From NCBI RefSeq assembly GCF_020884755.1, contig NZ_BPWE01000001.1, positions 372,001 to 436,000 on the forward strand: a stretch of DNA of 64,000 nucleotides, read 5' to 3'. Positions 31,301 to 42,708 of the stretch are shown here, one piece after another (the first letter of the stretch is position 1; the number at the start of each line of letters is the position of its first letter). A model generated the notes under the pieces. It ran no database searches, was not told the DNA's origin, and saw only the letters and a program-made list of their open reading frames with translations. The translations under genes were made by a program, and so were the position numbers. The DNA is from Bifidobacterium mizhiense (GTDB lineage Bacteria; Actinomycetota; Actinomycetes; Actinomycetales; Bifidobacteriaceae).

Positions 31301-31529
31301 ACCTCCCAAAGATATGCGCGCAAAGGGACAAGCAACCATAGAGGATGCCGCATGACAATTCGCAAAAACCGAACCAGAAACCAGACAGCACATACAGGTG
31401 AAGGTCAGTAAATCCGCAACCTGACATCTGGCATCTATCCAGCTCTATCCCTCCCTCATAAGGGCAGCCAAGATATGATGGTTGTATATCGAACAGGTTT
31501 TCTGATTTACAAGGACGAGGCGGGCACCT

Positions 31530-32000
31530 ATGTCATCAGAGCCGGGTGTGACCATCCAGACCTTTACCACTCTCGATGCAGAGCACATGACGCTCCTTCT
31601 GGAGGCTGATCCCTCAGAACGGATAATCCATGACGTTTTCGCCCATTCCCGCGCCTACGAAATCCGAGTGGAACAAACTCTGGCCGGTGTCATGCTGCTT
31701 GTCAGACCAAACACGGATACCTTGGAAATTGCCAACATCAGCGTGGACCGCGCTTTACGCAGACTGGGAGTCGGAAGCAGATTAATAGACCGAGCCAAGA
31801 TGGAGACCGTCAGACTGGGTCTGAGAAGGCTGGAAGTCGGGACCGGATCCACCAGTTTTGGAGCCCTTTGCTTCTACCAAACATGCGGATTTCGCATGGA
31901 CCGCATTGAACGGGATTATTTTGTCAATCGCTACGCGCATCCCATTGTCGAGAACGGAATCACCCTGAGAGACATGGTCCGCCTGTCATGGCATCTCTAG
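31530..32000 (+). CDS. GNAT-family N-acetyltransferase
   Basis: A 156-residue protein with the GNAT acetyl-CoA site: IANISVDRALRRLGVGSRLID, where R-R-L-G-V-G fits the R/QxxGxG/A motif, then GSTSFGALCFYQTCGFR, the usual end of the fold. It starts with ATG 8 bases after an AGG-containing stretch. The acceptor substrate is unknown; RimI-like protein acetylation and small-molecule acetylation are both possible. Divergent from proS, convergent with the Pif1-like helicase. Its codon use is somewhat less GC-rich than its neighbours by eye. Confidence 0.75.
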   Translation: MSSEPGVTIQTFTTLDAEHMTLLLEADPSERIIHDVFAHSRAYEIRVEQTLAGVMLLVRPNTDTLEIANISVDRALRRLGVGSRLIDRAKMETVRLGLRRLEVGTGSTSFGALCFYQTCGFRMDRIERDYFVNRYAHPIVENGITLRDMVRLSWHL

Positions 32001-32045
32001 CGACCCGAATAACCACACCAGGCCAAGACCAATAAGGGCCACCAT

Positions 32046-33452
32046 TCAGAAAAGCTGGTCCTGGCTGAATTCGTCTTCTGGTTCCTGACCGACGGCGCGC
32101 TTGGTGAAGGACTCTGGACCTTCATCCTTCAGACGGGCACAGGCCGCCTTGGATTCGGCCTTCAAACCTGCATCCAGAACGACGGCATCAGGAGAGACTA
32201 GGAAGGCATGCTCATTGATGCCCGTCAGGTAGAGCCCATCCAGACTTTCCACACGGGAGAGAGCCACATAGCCCATCCCTGGCGCGAAGGTCCGTCTCAG
32301 ATCCATGACTGCCCTGTCCAGGGTCATCCCCTGGGACTTGTGGATGGTGATCCCCCAGGCGCAGCGAAGGGGAACCTGATTGACGGAGGCCAAGACCGTG
32401 TCTCCATCCATGGTCTCCCAGGCGGCCGGTTTCATGGTGACCACGTTGCCGTTCAGGAAGGAGACGGTGGGCCATCCCCCCTTGGCCGAGCTGGTGAATC
32501 CACTGACGGTGCCGATGGAGCCGTTGACATATTGATGATCCTGATCATTACGCAAGGCCATGACCGCGGCCCCGGTCTTCAGGGCCAGATCCTCGGGGGC
32601 CAGCATGTTCTTCTTCAGCCGCTCCACCAGTCTGGCCTCGCCCCGGGATGTGGCCTGGTAATGGTGAGCCTCTTCGTCAATGGAGGCCAAGCGTTGGTCG
32701 TTGAGCATGTCAGCCTGCTTGTTGACCGGGAAGAGGTGGACCGCCACCTGGCCAGGAGCCGGCACTACGCCGACACGGGTGGCAAGGACATCATGGTCCT
32801 CCTGGGTGACGCCACCTTCCCTGATGTCAGTCAGGACGGTCAAGAGCTGGCCATCGTCCTGGCGGTACTGCTCGGTCAGATAACAGATGACCGGGTCCAG
32901 GTCCTGCCAGACCAATGATTCAGTGACGAACCCGTCCGGATCCTTGCCGGCCTGGGCATAGCGTTCTCGGGCAGCCTGGAATTCAGGGCTGGGCAGTATT
33001 CCTGCAGCTCGGTTGGACCGGGTCACTGGCGGCAACTGGAAGAAATCCCCCGAAAGGACCACCTGAATCCCTCCGAAAGGCTCTGGGCTGTGACGGACGG
33101 CCCTGCAGGCCTGATCCACCATGTCGAAGAGCCAGGCGTGCATCATGGAAACCTCGTCGATGACCAGGATGTCAGTGCCCTCGATCTGCCTGCGGCGGCG
33201 GGTCTTGATCCGTTTCAGGAGCGATTCGGTCATGCATGTGGCGATGCCCACTCCGCTCCAGGAGTGGATGGTCTGGCCGTTGATGTGCGTGGCGGCGATG
33301 CCGGTCGAAGCGGTCACCGCCACGACCGCCCCGGCCTGACGAGCCTGGTCGACGAACTCATTGAGCACAAAGGTCTTGCCTGACCCGGGGGCGCCCGTGA
33401 TGAAAGCATTGGCTCCCGCACTCAATATGGTCAAGGCTTCGGATTGCTGCAT
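32046..33452 (-). CDS. Pif1-like superfamily 1 DNA helicase
   Basis: A 468-residue helicase resembling bacterial Pif1/RecD2-related proteins. It has Walker A GAPGSGKT (20-27), Walker B DEVSMMHAW, motif III SGDFFQLPPV, motif V GITIHKSQGMTLDRA and motif VI YVALSRVESLDGLYL. A role at G-quadruplexes or stalled forks is known for the family but is not shown here. The ATG at 33452 starts the conserved MQQSEALTILSAG, although GGAGG is only one base upstream. It starts 40 bases after orn ends and is probably cotranscribed with it. Confidence 0.82.
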   Translation of the reverse strand: MQQSEALTILSAGANAFITGAPGSGKTFVLNEFVDQARQAGAVVAVTASTGIAATHINGQTIHSWSGVGIATCMTESLLKRIKTRRRRQIEGTDILVIDEVSMMHAWLFDMVDQACRAVRHSPEPFGGIQVVLSGDFFQLPPVTRSNRAAGILPSPEFQAARERYAQAGKDPDGFVTESLVWQDLDPVICYLTEQYRQDDGQLLTVLTDIREGGVTQEDHDVLATRVGVVPAPGQVAVHLFPVNKQADMLNDQRLASIDEEAHHYQATSRGEARLVERLKKNMLAPEDLALKTGAAVMALRNDQDHQYVNGSIGTVSGFTSSAKGGWPTVSFLNGNVVTMKPAAWETMDGDTVLASVNQVPLRCAWGITIHKSQGMTLDRAVMDLRRTFAPGMGYVALSRVESLDGLYLTGINEHAFLVSPDAVVLDAGLKAESKAACARLKDEGPESFTKRAVGQEPEDEFSQDQLF

Positions 33453-33492
33453 GCCTCCATGGTGCCACCTCAGCGGTACATGGCCACGCCTG

Positions 33493-34194
33493 TCAGTAGT
33501 CGGTCTTCTCAGGCTTGTTGGCATCCTCGACCGGGTTGCCGGACTCTTCGTAATGGCGCAGCAGGCTGGTCTGTTCGATCTGTTCCGCTCCGGCCTTGGA
33601 CTGGGCCTGGTCGGGGCCGGGGGCAGGAACAAAGAACATGGAGCGGTAGTAGCGCAGTTCATCCATGGACTCGATGATGTCAGCCAGTGCCCGGTGGCCA
33701 CCATGCTTGGCCGGCTTGTTCTTGTAGACGTCCGGGTACCAGCGACGGGACAGCTCCTTGAGGGTGCTCACATCGATGACCCGGTAGTGCAGAAGATCCA
33801 TCAGATCAGGCATGTACCTGTCGAGGAATTTCTTGTCGGAGCCCACGGAGTTGCCTGCCAGATGGGCCTTGCCGTTCTTGGGCAGGAATGGCTTGACATA
33901 CTCGATCACCTGACGCTGGGCCTCCTCTAGGTCCAGGCCGGTCTTCATCTCCTCGATCAGGCCGGAGGAGGTATGCATCTTCCTGACGAAGTCCCCCATA
34001 TGGTCCAAGGCCGCCTGGGAGGGCTTGATGACCAGGTCGATGCCCTTGTCCAGGACCTTCATGTTGAAGTCAGTGGGAACCACGGAGACCTCGCACAGCT
34101 CGTCGTGGAAGATATCCAGACCGGTCATCTCGCAGTCTATCCAGATCATGCGGGATTCCTCCGCAGTGAAAGTCAGATCATTCGTATCGCTCAT
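33493..34194 (-). CDS. orn: Oligoribonuclease
   Basis: Degrades 2- to 5-nucleotide RNAs, finishing RNA turnover. The 233 residues carry the DEDDh exonuclease residues: Asp20 and Glu22 in [10 protein letters not shown], then Asp in [11 protein letters not shown] and [10 protein letters not shown] with the catalytic His and Asp. The C-terminal tail (about 40 residues, charged) extends beyond the usual fold. The ATG at 34194 is chosen because AAAGG lies upstream and the conserved part begins shortly after. The family is widespread in actinobacteria and gammaproteobacteria. Confidence 0.93.
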   Translation of the reverse strand: MSDTNDLTFTAEESRMIWIDCEMTGLDIFHDELCEVSVVPTDFNMKVLDKGIDLVIKPSQAALDHMGDFVRKMHTSSGLIEEMKTGLDLEEAQRQVIEYVKPFLPKNGKAHLAGNSVGSDKKFLDRYMPDLMDLLHYRVIDVSTLKELSRRWYPDVYKNKPAKHGGHRALADIIESMDELRYYRSMFFVPAPGPDQAQSKAGAEQIEQTSLLRHYEESGNPVEDANKPEKTDY

Positions 34195-34337
34195 CTGTAC
34201 GCCTTTCAGATCCGGATTGCGCACCGGATCGCTCCTTCCGCCACCTTGGACGGAACATTACAAGATACCGCCAGTGCGTGACCGGCGGAGGGTTCATCAG
34301 CCCGGCCGACCGGACCGTAACTGACATGAGATATGCA

Positions 34338-34371
34338 ATCGGCGCAGGTCCTGATGAGATCCTGCGCCGAT
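34338..34371. terminator. GC-rich hairpin after guaB
   Basis: ATCGGCGCAGG at 34338-34348 pairs perfectly with CCTGCGCCGAT at 34361-34371 around a 12-base loop. It sits 17 bases after the guaB stop on the minus strand. No U tract follows, but the position and strength suit a terminator. Confidence 0.5.
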
Positions 34372-34388
34372 CACCTGCCTATCTAGGC

Positions 34389-35945
<1,557 letters not shown>

Positions 35946-36002
35946 CTACAAGTGCTTCTTGACCGTTCACTGCACCGTGTCCGCACTATTTCATTGGGTG
36001 AA

Positions 36003-37193
36003 TCAATTGTCCTGATCTTTGTCGTGGCGGCTCTTGCGATGCCAGTGCGGTCTGGCCGCATGCTGTGAACCTTGGGCGGCGAGAAGAGCGTTCTCACGCC
36101 TGATTTCGGGAAGGCGACGACGGTAGTAAGGGTAGAGGGTAGCGAAAGTCAGCAGTATGGCGGCCAGGGCCAGACCGATCAAGACATATCTCAGAGGGAA
36201 GAAAAGAATAAAGAGCGAGCCGAAGGCAATCAGGGCGGCCCAGCCCCAGAGGATCAGGACCGCGGAACGAACGGTGTGACCGATGCGCAGCATACGGTGG
36301 TGCAAGTGCATGCGGTCGGGGTGCATGGGTGATTGTCCGTGGCTGAGCCGCCGGACAATGGCCAGGCACATGTCCAGAACAGGCAGGAAGAGCACCAGGA
36401 TGGGCAAAAGAATGGGCATAAAGGCCGGCAGATAGATGCTGGCATGAATGGTGGCTGGATCCAGCCGTCCGGTGACCACAATGGAGGCGCAGGTGATCAA
36501 GTATCCCAGCAGCATGGATCCTGAATCGCCCATGAAGAGCTTGGCCGGATGCCAGTTGTGCAGGAGGAACCCCACGCAAATGCCCACCATGGCCACGTCG
36601 ATCAGCGTGGCCAGGGAGGCATAGTCGGGCGAGATGCGGGCGATGATATAGGAGTAGATGGCGAAGGCGATGCCCCCGATGGCCACGATGCCCGCAGCCA
36701 GGCCGTCCAGGCCGTCCACGAAGTTGACCGCATTGATGGAGGCCACGATCAGGAAGGCCGTGATGGCCATGGACAGACTGGGCGAGGCCGCCACCAGGGA
36801 TCCCAGAGGCAGGGAGATGATCTGGATGCCACCCCAAGAGACGAAGACCGAAATCAGCAGCTGGCCGGCCAGCTTGAGCATCCAATCCAGGTCCCAGAGG
36901 TCGTCGGCTATGCCCAGCAGGCAGATGGCCACGGCCCCGGCCAGAATGACCCAGGCCTGATGGCCGGACTGGAAGAGGCCCGTGATGAAGGGGATGCGGG
37001 AGGCGAAGCACATGGCCACGGCAAAGCCAATCAGCATGCCCAGGCCGCCCATACGGGGGGTGGGCACCTTATGTACGTCGCGAGCGCGAACCACACCTAC
37101 AGCACCAACCCGGATGGCGAGATGACGAACCATGGGCATGACCAGCCAGGTGGCTCCGCCAGCGATGGCAGCAATGAACAGGTATACCCTCAC
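36003..37193 (-). CDS. wecA: Undecaprenyl-phosphate N-acetylhexosamine-1-phosphate transferase (WecA/TagO family)
   Basis: Transfers GlcNAc-1-phosphate or a similar sugar to undecaprenyl phosphate, starting a wall polysaccharide. The 396 residues have about 11 membrane spans and the family motifs: PTPRMGGLGMLIGF, GIADDLWDLDWMLKLAGQ, NFVDGLDGLAAGIVAIGG and FMGDSGSMLLGY, plus HLHHRMLRIGH near the C-terminus. The sugar specificity is not readable. It overlaps tsaC by 4 bases in the rpmE-prfA-prmC-tsaC-wecA order. Confidence 0.9.
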   Translation of the reverse strand: MRVYLFIAAIAGGATWLVMPMVRHLAIRVGAVGVVRARDVHKVPTPRMGGLGMLIGFAVAMCFASRIPFITGLFQSGHQAWVILAGAVAICLLGIADDLWDLDWMLKLAGQLLISVFVSWGGIQIISLPLGSLVAASPSLSMAITAFLIVASINAVNFVDGLDGLAAGIVAIGGIAFAIYSYIIARISPDYASLATLIDVAMVGICVGFLLHNWHPAKLFMGDSGSMLLGYLITCASIVVTGRLDPATIHASIYLPAFMPILLPILVLFLPVLDMCLAIVRRLSHGQSPMHPDRMHLHHRMLRIGHTVRSAVLILWGWAALIAFGSLFILFFPLRYVLIGLALAAILLTFATLYPYYRRRLPEIRRENALLAAQGSQHAARPHWHRKSRHDKDQDN

Positions 37194-37858
37194 TGGCCCT
37201 CCCCTTTGCTGCTTTGGCTAGACAGTATTGCACGAACCCGAGCCTCACCGATTACGCCCTGCCGAAGCACGTGTATTCCGTCAGAATCAGTCTTGTCGGC
37301 TTCCACCACCGTGCTGGCCACTGAGCCAGGGGTCGGTCCCCCGTCCAGGTAAAGATCGACGCTATCACCCAGATCGGCTCTGGCCTGCTGGATGGTTTCC
37401 ACACTTGGGTTACCCGATCGATTGGCACTGGAAGCCGCCAAAGGTCCGGTCACCTGCAGGAGTGCCCTACAGATGGACGAGTCAGGCACTCTGACAGCCT
37501 GAGTAGGACCATCGGGTTCCATCCGAGGGGTGCGCAGAGGGCAGGACTTCCCCACAAGGGCAATAGGCGAGAAAGGACCCGGCAACAGTGCGTCGGCCAG
37601 GCGATCAAGAGGCTCGGGCAGGCTGAGATCCAGCCGGTCCATGGCCTGGACCCCATCCAGCAGTACCTGGATGGACTTGGTCCTGGGACGGTGCTTGGCC
37701 TGGAAGAGCCGATCGATGGCCGCGTCATTGCATGGATCGCAGACGATGCCATAGACCGTGTCGGTAGGAATGACCGCCAGCCCCCCTGCGGCCACCACCT
37801 GGGCCAGCAACTGCGGCGACCGACTGTCATAGGTCATCACCCGGCTCATACCCTGCAT
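37190..37858 (-). CDS. tsaC: L-threonylcarbamoyladenylate synthase (Sua5/YrdC family)
   Basis: Makes threonylcarbamoyl-AMP for the t6A37 modification of tRNAs that read ANN codons. The 222 residues contain the nucleotide-binding KxR/SxN-type motifs: VIPTDTVYGIVCDPCND, FQAKHRPRTKSIQVLL, and ASSANRSGNPSVETIQQA. There is no Sua5 C-terminal domain. The ATG at 37858 is chosen because AAAGG lies 5 bases upstream; several in-frame ATGs exist on either side. Its stop overlaps the wecA start by 4 bases. Confidence 0.9.
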   Translation of the reverse strand: MQGMSRVMTYDSRSPQLLAQVVAAGGLAVIPTDTVYGIVCDPCNDAAIDRLFQAKHRPRTKSIQVLLDGVQAMDRLDLSLPEPLDRLADALLPGPFSPIALVGKSCPLRTPRMEPDGPTQAVRVPDSSICRALLQVTGPLAASSANRSGNPSVETIQQARADLGDSVDLYLDGGPTPGSVASTVVEADKTDSDGIHVLRQGVIGEARVRAILSSQSSKGEGQ

Positions 37859-37925
37859 CACGACCTTTCGGCTCGACATGTTCATGTGACCAGCTACCAA
37901 TCTATCCCAGGACCACGGCAGACCG

Positions 37926-38885
37926 CTAGGATGCAGGGTCTGGCCGCCGAGCTGTCAGGTAACGGTCGCGGCCGGTTAGGTCTTGGTTCGTATGCGCCTG
38001 AAGGTACCCCCGATCCAGTGCGGCAGTGACCATGGCCGGCCCCTGGGAGGCATCATGCTCCATGACCAGCAGACCGCCGGGAGCCAAGAAAATCATGGCC
38101 CTGTCCAGAATGCGGCAAGGCAAAAGACACCCGTCGGGCGAACCGCCATAGAGGGCCAGGTCCGGATCCCAGTCACGCACCTCCGGCTGGCTAGGAATCG
38201 CATCCATGGGGACGTAGGGAGGATTGCTGATGACCAGATCCACCTGGGCATTCAGATCAGACAGGGTAGCGGGTTCCGTGGCATCAGCCAAGAGCAACTG
38301 ATAGTCGGATCCAGCCTCCCGAATGGCAGCCTCTTGAGCGGCGGCATTCAATGCACCCCACCGATATGCCTCCTTGTCCACCTCTACGGCCCGGACCCGC
38401 GCTCCTGGAACTTCTATAGCCAGGGACAACCCAATGGCCCCGCTGCCGGAGCACAGATCCACCACTAGAGGATGATCCATTCCAATCAAGGCATCCACTC
38501 CCGCCTGGACCACCGTTTCGGTCTCAGGACGAGGGATAAAGACCCCCGGCCCCAGGCGGAGATCCAAATACCGGAAGTAGGCGTGACCGAGAATGTACTG
38601 CAAGGGTTCGCGCCCGGCTCGCCTTTGCAGATAGGACTGATAACGATCCAAGGCAGCCGACTGGGGAACATCGGCCTGCCCGCGACCAACTCCATTTGTC
38701 AGCAGTTCCTCAACAGTCCGATCCAAGAGCAGAGCCTGATCCAGCTGATGAAGATCGCACCCAAGGATATCGGCCAGCAGTAGCCTGGCATCATTGAGCG
38801 GGGTGGGCAGACCGGCCTGAGCCAACAGACGATGGCCCTGATCAACCAGCGCAGCCAGACTGGTCCCATGCTCCTGCTTATTCAC
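37926..38885 (-). CDS. prmC: Release factor glutamine methyltransferase
   Basis: Methylates the glutamine of the GGQ motif in release factors RF1 and RF2, both encoded in this window. The 319 residues have the N-terminal helical release-factor-binding domain, the SAM-binding VVDLCSGSGAIGLSLA (141-156) and the NPPY motif at 221-224. The start is a GTG that overlaps the prfA stop by 4 bases. This adjacency to prfA is the common arrangement. Confidence 0.94.
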   Translation of the reverse strand: MNKQEHGTSLAALVDQGHRLLAQAGLPTPLNDARLLLADILGCDLHQLDQALLLDRTVEELLTNGVGRGQADVPQSAALDRYQSYLQRRAGREPLQYILGHAYFRYLDLRLGPGVFIPRPETETVVQAGVDALIGMDHPLVVDLCSGSGAIGLSLAIEVPGARVRAVEVDKEAYRWGALNAAAQEAAIREAGSDYQLLLADATEPATLSDLNAQVDLVISNPPYVPMDAIPSQPEVRDWDPDLALYGGSPDGCLLPCRILDRAMIFLAPGGLLVMEHDASQGPAMVTAALDRGYLQAHTNQDLTGRDRYLTARRPDPAS

Positions 38886-39970
38886 CCCTGTGAAGCCATT
38901 CTGCGGGCCTCGTCGGCCTGGATATCGGAGTCGATAACGGCCTGTAGATCGCCATCCAACACCTGCTCCAGGTTGTAGGCCTTGTAGCCGGTACGATGAT
39001 CCACAATCCGGCTCTCGGGGAAGTTGTAGGTCCTGATGCGCTCGGACCGGTCCAGGGAACGTACCTGGGAATGGCGCATGTCGGCGGCCTGAGCGGCCTC
39101 CTCCTCGTGCTTCATGGCCAGCAGACGGGACTTGAGCACCCGCAGGGCGGCCTGACGATTCTGTATCTGGGATTTCTCATCCTGCATGGAGACCACGATG
39201 CCGGTGGGAATGTGGGTCATGCGCACAGCGGAGTAGGTGGTGTTGACGGACTGTCCTCCCGGGCCGGAGCTCATGAAGATGTCAACCTTGAGGTCCTTGG
39301 GGTCAATCTCGATCTCGTCGTCGTCCTCGTCAGCCTCGGGAAAGACGATGACTCCAGCGGCTGAAGTCTGAATACGACCCTGAGACTCGGTGACGGGAAT
39401 GCGCTGGACCCGATGCACGCCGCCCTCGTACTTGAGGGAAGCCCAGACGCCGTCGGCCGGAGCCACCTGACCGCGAGCACGAATGGCCAGCTGGGCATCC
39501 TTGACCCCGCCCAGCTGAGTACGGTTCTCACTCATGATCTCGGTGGTCCAACCGCGTTTTTCGGCATAACGCACATACATACGCATCAGATCGCCAGCGA
39601 AGAGGGCCGCCTCCTCGCCGCCGCTGCCGGCCTTGATCTCCATGATCGTATCGCGGCCGTCATCGGGGTCACGCGGAATAAGAGCGGTGCGCAGGGTCTG
39701 CTCCAGATCCGGTATGCGGTCAGCCATGGCTTTGGCTTCTTCGGCGAAGTCAGGATCCTCCTGTGCCATCTGTTCGGCTGCCTGGCTGTCTTCCAAGGCG
39801 CTTTGATAGGCCTTGTAGGCTTCAACAATGGGAGCGAGCTCAGCATGTCTGCGGCCCAACTTGCGGATCTGCGCCGGATCGGAAGCCGTTTCGGGCTGGC
39901 TCATCTGCTTTTCCAGGCGACCGTACTCCTCGACGGCAGCCACCGCCGCCGGAAACTGCTCCTCGCTCAT
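38882..39970 (-). CDS. prfA: Peptide chain release factor 1
   Basis: Recognises UAA and UAG stop codons. The 362 residues have the P-V-T tripeptide at 192-194 (RIPVTESQGRIQTS), which distinguishes it from RF2, and the catalytic GGQ at 238-240. An acidic segment (PEADEDDDEIEIDPKD) precedes the GGQ loop, as is common. It starts 103 bases after the rpmE stop on the same strand, with a strong terminator between, so readthrough or a separate promoter must drive it. Confidence 0.96.
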   Translation of the reverse strand: MSEEQFPAAVAAVEEYGRLEKQMSQPETASDPAQIRKLGRRHAELAPIVEAYKAYQSALEDSQAAEQMAQEDPDFAEEAKAMADRIPDLEQTLRTALIPRDPDDGRDTIMEIKAGSGGEEAALFAGDLMRMYVRYAEKRGWTTEIMSENRTQLGGVKDAQLAIRARGQVAPADGVWASLKYEGGVHRVQRIPVTESQGRIQTSAAGVIVFPEADEDDDEIEIDPKDLKVDIFMSSGPGGQSVNTTYSAVRMTHIPTGIVVSMQDEKSQIQNRQAALRVLKSRLLAMKHEEEAAQAADMRHSQVRSLDRSERIRTYNFPESRIVDHRTGYKAYNLEQVLDGDLQAVIDSDIQADEARRMASQG

Positions 39971-40010
39971 CTACACCCTTCCCGTCCGCTCATCAGCTTG
40001 ATTCAAGTCA

Positions 40011-40066
40011 TAAAAAACGCCAGTCCCCACCGGGCATAGCAGAGCGACCCGGAAGGGACTGGCGTT
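40011..40066 (-). terminator. Intrinsic terminator after rpmE
   Basis: On the minus strand AACGCCAGTCCC pairs with GGGACTGGCGTT (arms at 40055-40066 and 40016-40027), followed at once by a TTTTTTA run (40011-40017). A smaller CCGGG/CCCGG pair sits inside the loop. The arrangement is a textbook factor-independent terminator, 8 bases after the rpmE stop. Confidence 0.85.
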
Positions 40067-40073
40067 GGAAGTG

Positions 40074-40286
40074 CTACTTGGTCCTCTTGCCGTAACGGGC
40101 TTCGAACCGAGCCACGCGACCACCGGTGTCCAGAATCTTCTGCTTGCCGGTGTAGAAGGGGTGGCAGTGCGAGCAGACATCAACCGTCATATGATCGCCG
40201 GGAGCGGTCGAACGGGTGATGAAGGTATTGCCGCACGAGCACGTGACCTCAACGGGATGATAATCGGGATGAATTCCCTGCTTCAT
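40074..40286 (-). CDS. rpmE: Ribosomal protein bL31, zinc-binding form
   Basis: A protein of the large ribosomal subunit, 70 residues, beginning [20 protein letters not shown]. The zinc ligands Cys16, Cys18, Cys38 and Cys41 are all present, so this is the zinc-containing paralogue expected under zinc-replete conditions. AGGAG lies 5 bases before the ATG; longer in-frame extensions upstream do not look coding. It is the first gene of the classical rpmE-prfA-prmC cluster. Confidence 0.95.
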   Translation of the reverse strand: MKQGIHPDYHPVEVTCSCGNTFITRSTAPGDHMTVDVCSHCHPFYTGKQKILDTGGRVARFEARYGKRTK

Positions 40287-40442
40287 GGTTACTCCTAGAT
40301 CCAAGGGCCCCGGGTCGACCGCCCCTGTGGCGGACGTGAACCGGCAACCGCGTAATAGTTTAGCGCAACCCGGGGAGAATACGACCCCCTTGCGCCACAC
40401 GCCGAATCGACCAACCGGTGTGGCGAGCCGCGAGCCCTCTAG

Positions 40443-41267
<825 letters not shown>

Positions 41268-41297
41268 GTCTCCCGTCCGGATTCGCCCACATATGAT

Positions 41298-41336
41298 GGA
41301 CCCTCGCCGATCGGTTCTTTCCGATGGTGAGGGTCC
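41298..41336. terminator. Bidirectional hairpin between SDR and malY genes
   Basis: GGACCCTCGCCGATCGG pairs with CCGATGGTGAGGGTCC across a 6-base loop, with one mismatch and one bulge. It lies between two convergent genes (stops at 41267 and 41356). No U tract is present. Confidence 0.55.
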
Positions 41337-41355
41337 ACGATTATGCAGAGATCGT

Positions 41356-42567
41356 TCAGGCGTTGAAGACGTACTTGTCCAGACGGTCCATAGCCTCCCG
41401 GACCCGGCTCAAAGGCAGCGCCAGGTTCATGCGGATGGCGCAGGGAGCCTTGAACTGCCGCCCGTCCTGGACGGCCACACCTACATCCCAGGCACGCTTC
41501 AGCAGCTGGTCCAGGCTCAGATCGTGGTCCTTGCACCATTGCGTGCAGTCAAGGAAAAGCATATAGGTGCCCTGGGGCTTGGAGAGCTCGACTCCCTGGA
41601 AATGCTGCCGGATGTAATCGTAGGCATAGTCCACATTCCCGGTCAGGACCTGCCGAAGTTCGTCCACCCACTCCTGGCCTTGGGGCTTGTAGGCCCCGAT
41701 CAGGGCATGCATGGACAGCACGTTCATGTCGTTGTAGTGGGCCTTGGACCCCTTGGCCACAATCCTGTCACGCAGGTATTTGTTGTAGATGATGTGGTAG
41801 GAGCCCACCAGCCCGGCCAGGTTGAAGGTCTTGCTGGGCGCATAGAAGGCAGCCGTCCTGTTGCGCGCATCCTCGCTGACCGACTGGGTGGGGACGTGCT
41901 TGTGGCCCGACAGGATCAGATCTGACCAAATCTCGTCGGAGATGACCACACAGTCGTTCTCCTTATATACCTCCATGGCCTTTTCGATCTCCCACTTCTC
42001 CCAGACGCGGCCGCAGGGGTTGTGCGGGCTGCAGAAGACCGCCACATGGATGTTGTTCTCCTTGAGCTTGCGATCCATGTCCTCGAAGTCCATGCGCCAA
42101 ACGCCCTGCTCGTCCTTCTTCAAGGGACTGTGCACGATGTGGTAGCCGTTGTTCTCGATGCAGGACGTGAAGCCGACATAGGTCGGGCTGTGGAGCAATA
42201 CCGCATCGCCGGGCGCCGCAAAGGCGGTCAAAGTCGAGACGACACCGCCCAGGACCCCGTTCTCATAGCCGATATCCTCGGCCGTCAGGCCCTCCACACC
42301 ATTACGGGTGCGCTGCCAGTTGATGATGGCATTGTAGTACTCGTCAGTGGGATTGAAGTAGCCGAAGGCCGGATGCTTGGCACGCTCGATGATGGCCTCA
42401 GGTATGGTCGGCACCGTAGGAAAGTTCATATCGGCCACCCACATGGGGATGACATCGAAGCCCTCCTTGGGAGGTTCGGGGGCGAATCCAGGCTCGGCAC
42501 CCAGGCCATCAACCGCAATGGCGTCCTTGCCGTGCCTATCCATGATGCTGGTGAAATCGTATGTCAT
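41356..42567 (-). CDS. MalY/PatB-type PLP-dependent beta C-S lyase / aminotransferase
   Basis: Predicted to cleave cystathionine or cysteine-like substrates, releasing a thiol, pyruvate and ammonia. The 403 residues begin with the MalY/PatB pattern (GFDVIPMWVADMNFPTVPTI), then YENGVLGGVVSTLTAFA, FCSPHNPCGRVW, and the PLP lysine in YAPSKTFNLAGL. The ATG at 42567 has AGAGG 7 bases upstream; an earlier in-frame start adds an unrelated stretch. The divergent YheO-type regulator 141 bases away probably controls it. Confidence 0.9.
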   Translation of the reverse strand: MTYDFTSIMDRHGKDAIAVDGLGAEPGFAPEPPKEGFDVIPMWVADMNFPTVPTIPEAIIERAKHPAFGYFNPTDEYYNAIINWQRTRNGVEGLTAEDIGYENGVLGGVVSTLTAFAAPGDAVLLHSPTYVGFTSCIENNGYHIVHSPLKKDEQGVWRMDFEDMDRKLKENNIHVAVFCSPHNPCGRVWEKWEIEKAMEVYKENDCVVISDEIWSDLILSGHKHVPTQSVSEDARNRTAAFYAPSKTFNLAGLVGSYHIIYNKYLRDRIVAKGSKAHYNDMNVLSMHALIGAYKPQGQEWVDELRQVLTGNVDYAYDYIRQHFQGVELSKPQGTYMLFLDCTQWCKDHDLSLDQLLKRAWDVGVAVQDGRQFKAPCAIRMNLALPLSRVREAMDRLDKYVFNA

Positions 42568-42654
42568 AGTCAACCTCTCATCCCGTGCAGATGCGCTCGC
42601 AGCGACCTCCAGCCAGTCTACTGCCGTGGGCTCCATCCGAGTGTCTGCGTCTAA

Positions 42655-42673
42655 TACCAAAACCTCGATGGTA
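42655..42673. promoter_or_regulatory. Inverted repeat between malY and the YheO-type regulator
   Basis: TACCA at 42655-42659 is mirrored by TGGTA at 42669-42673 with a 9-base centre. It lies in the 141-base divergent gap. TACTAT, which overlaps its right arm, could be a -10 element for the regulator. An operator is inferred from position only. Confidence 0.3.
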
Positions 42674-42708
42674 CTATCTGGCTTTAGTCAGTGGATGGGG
42701 TGACCAGA

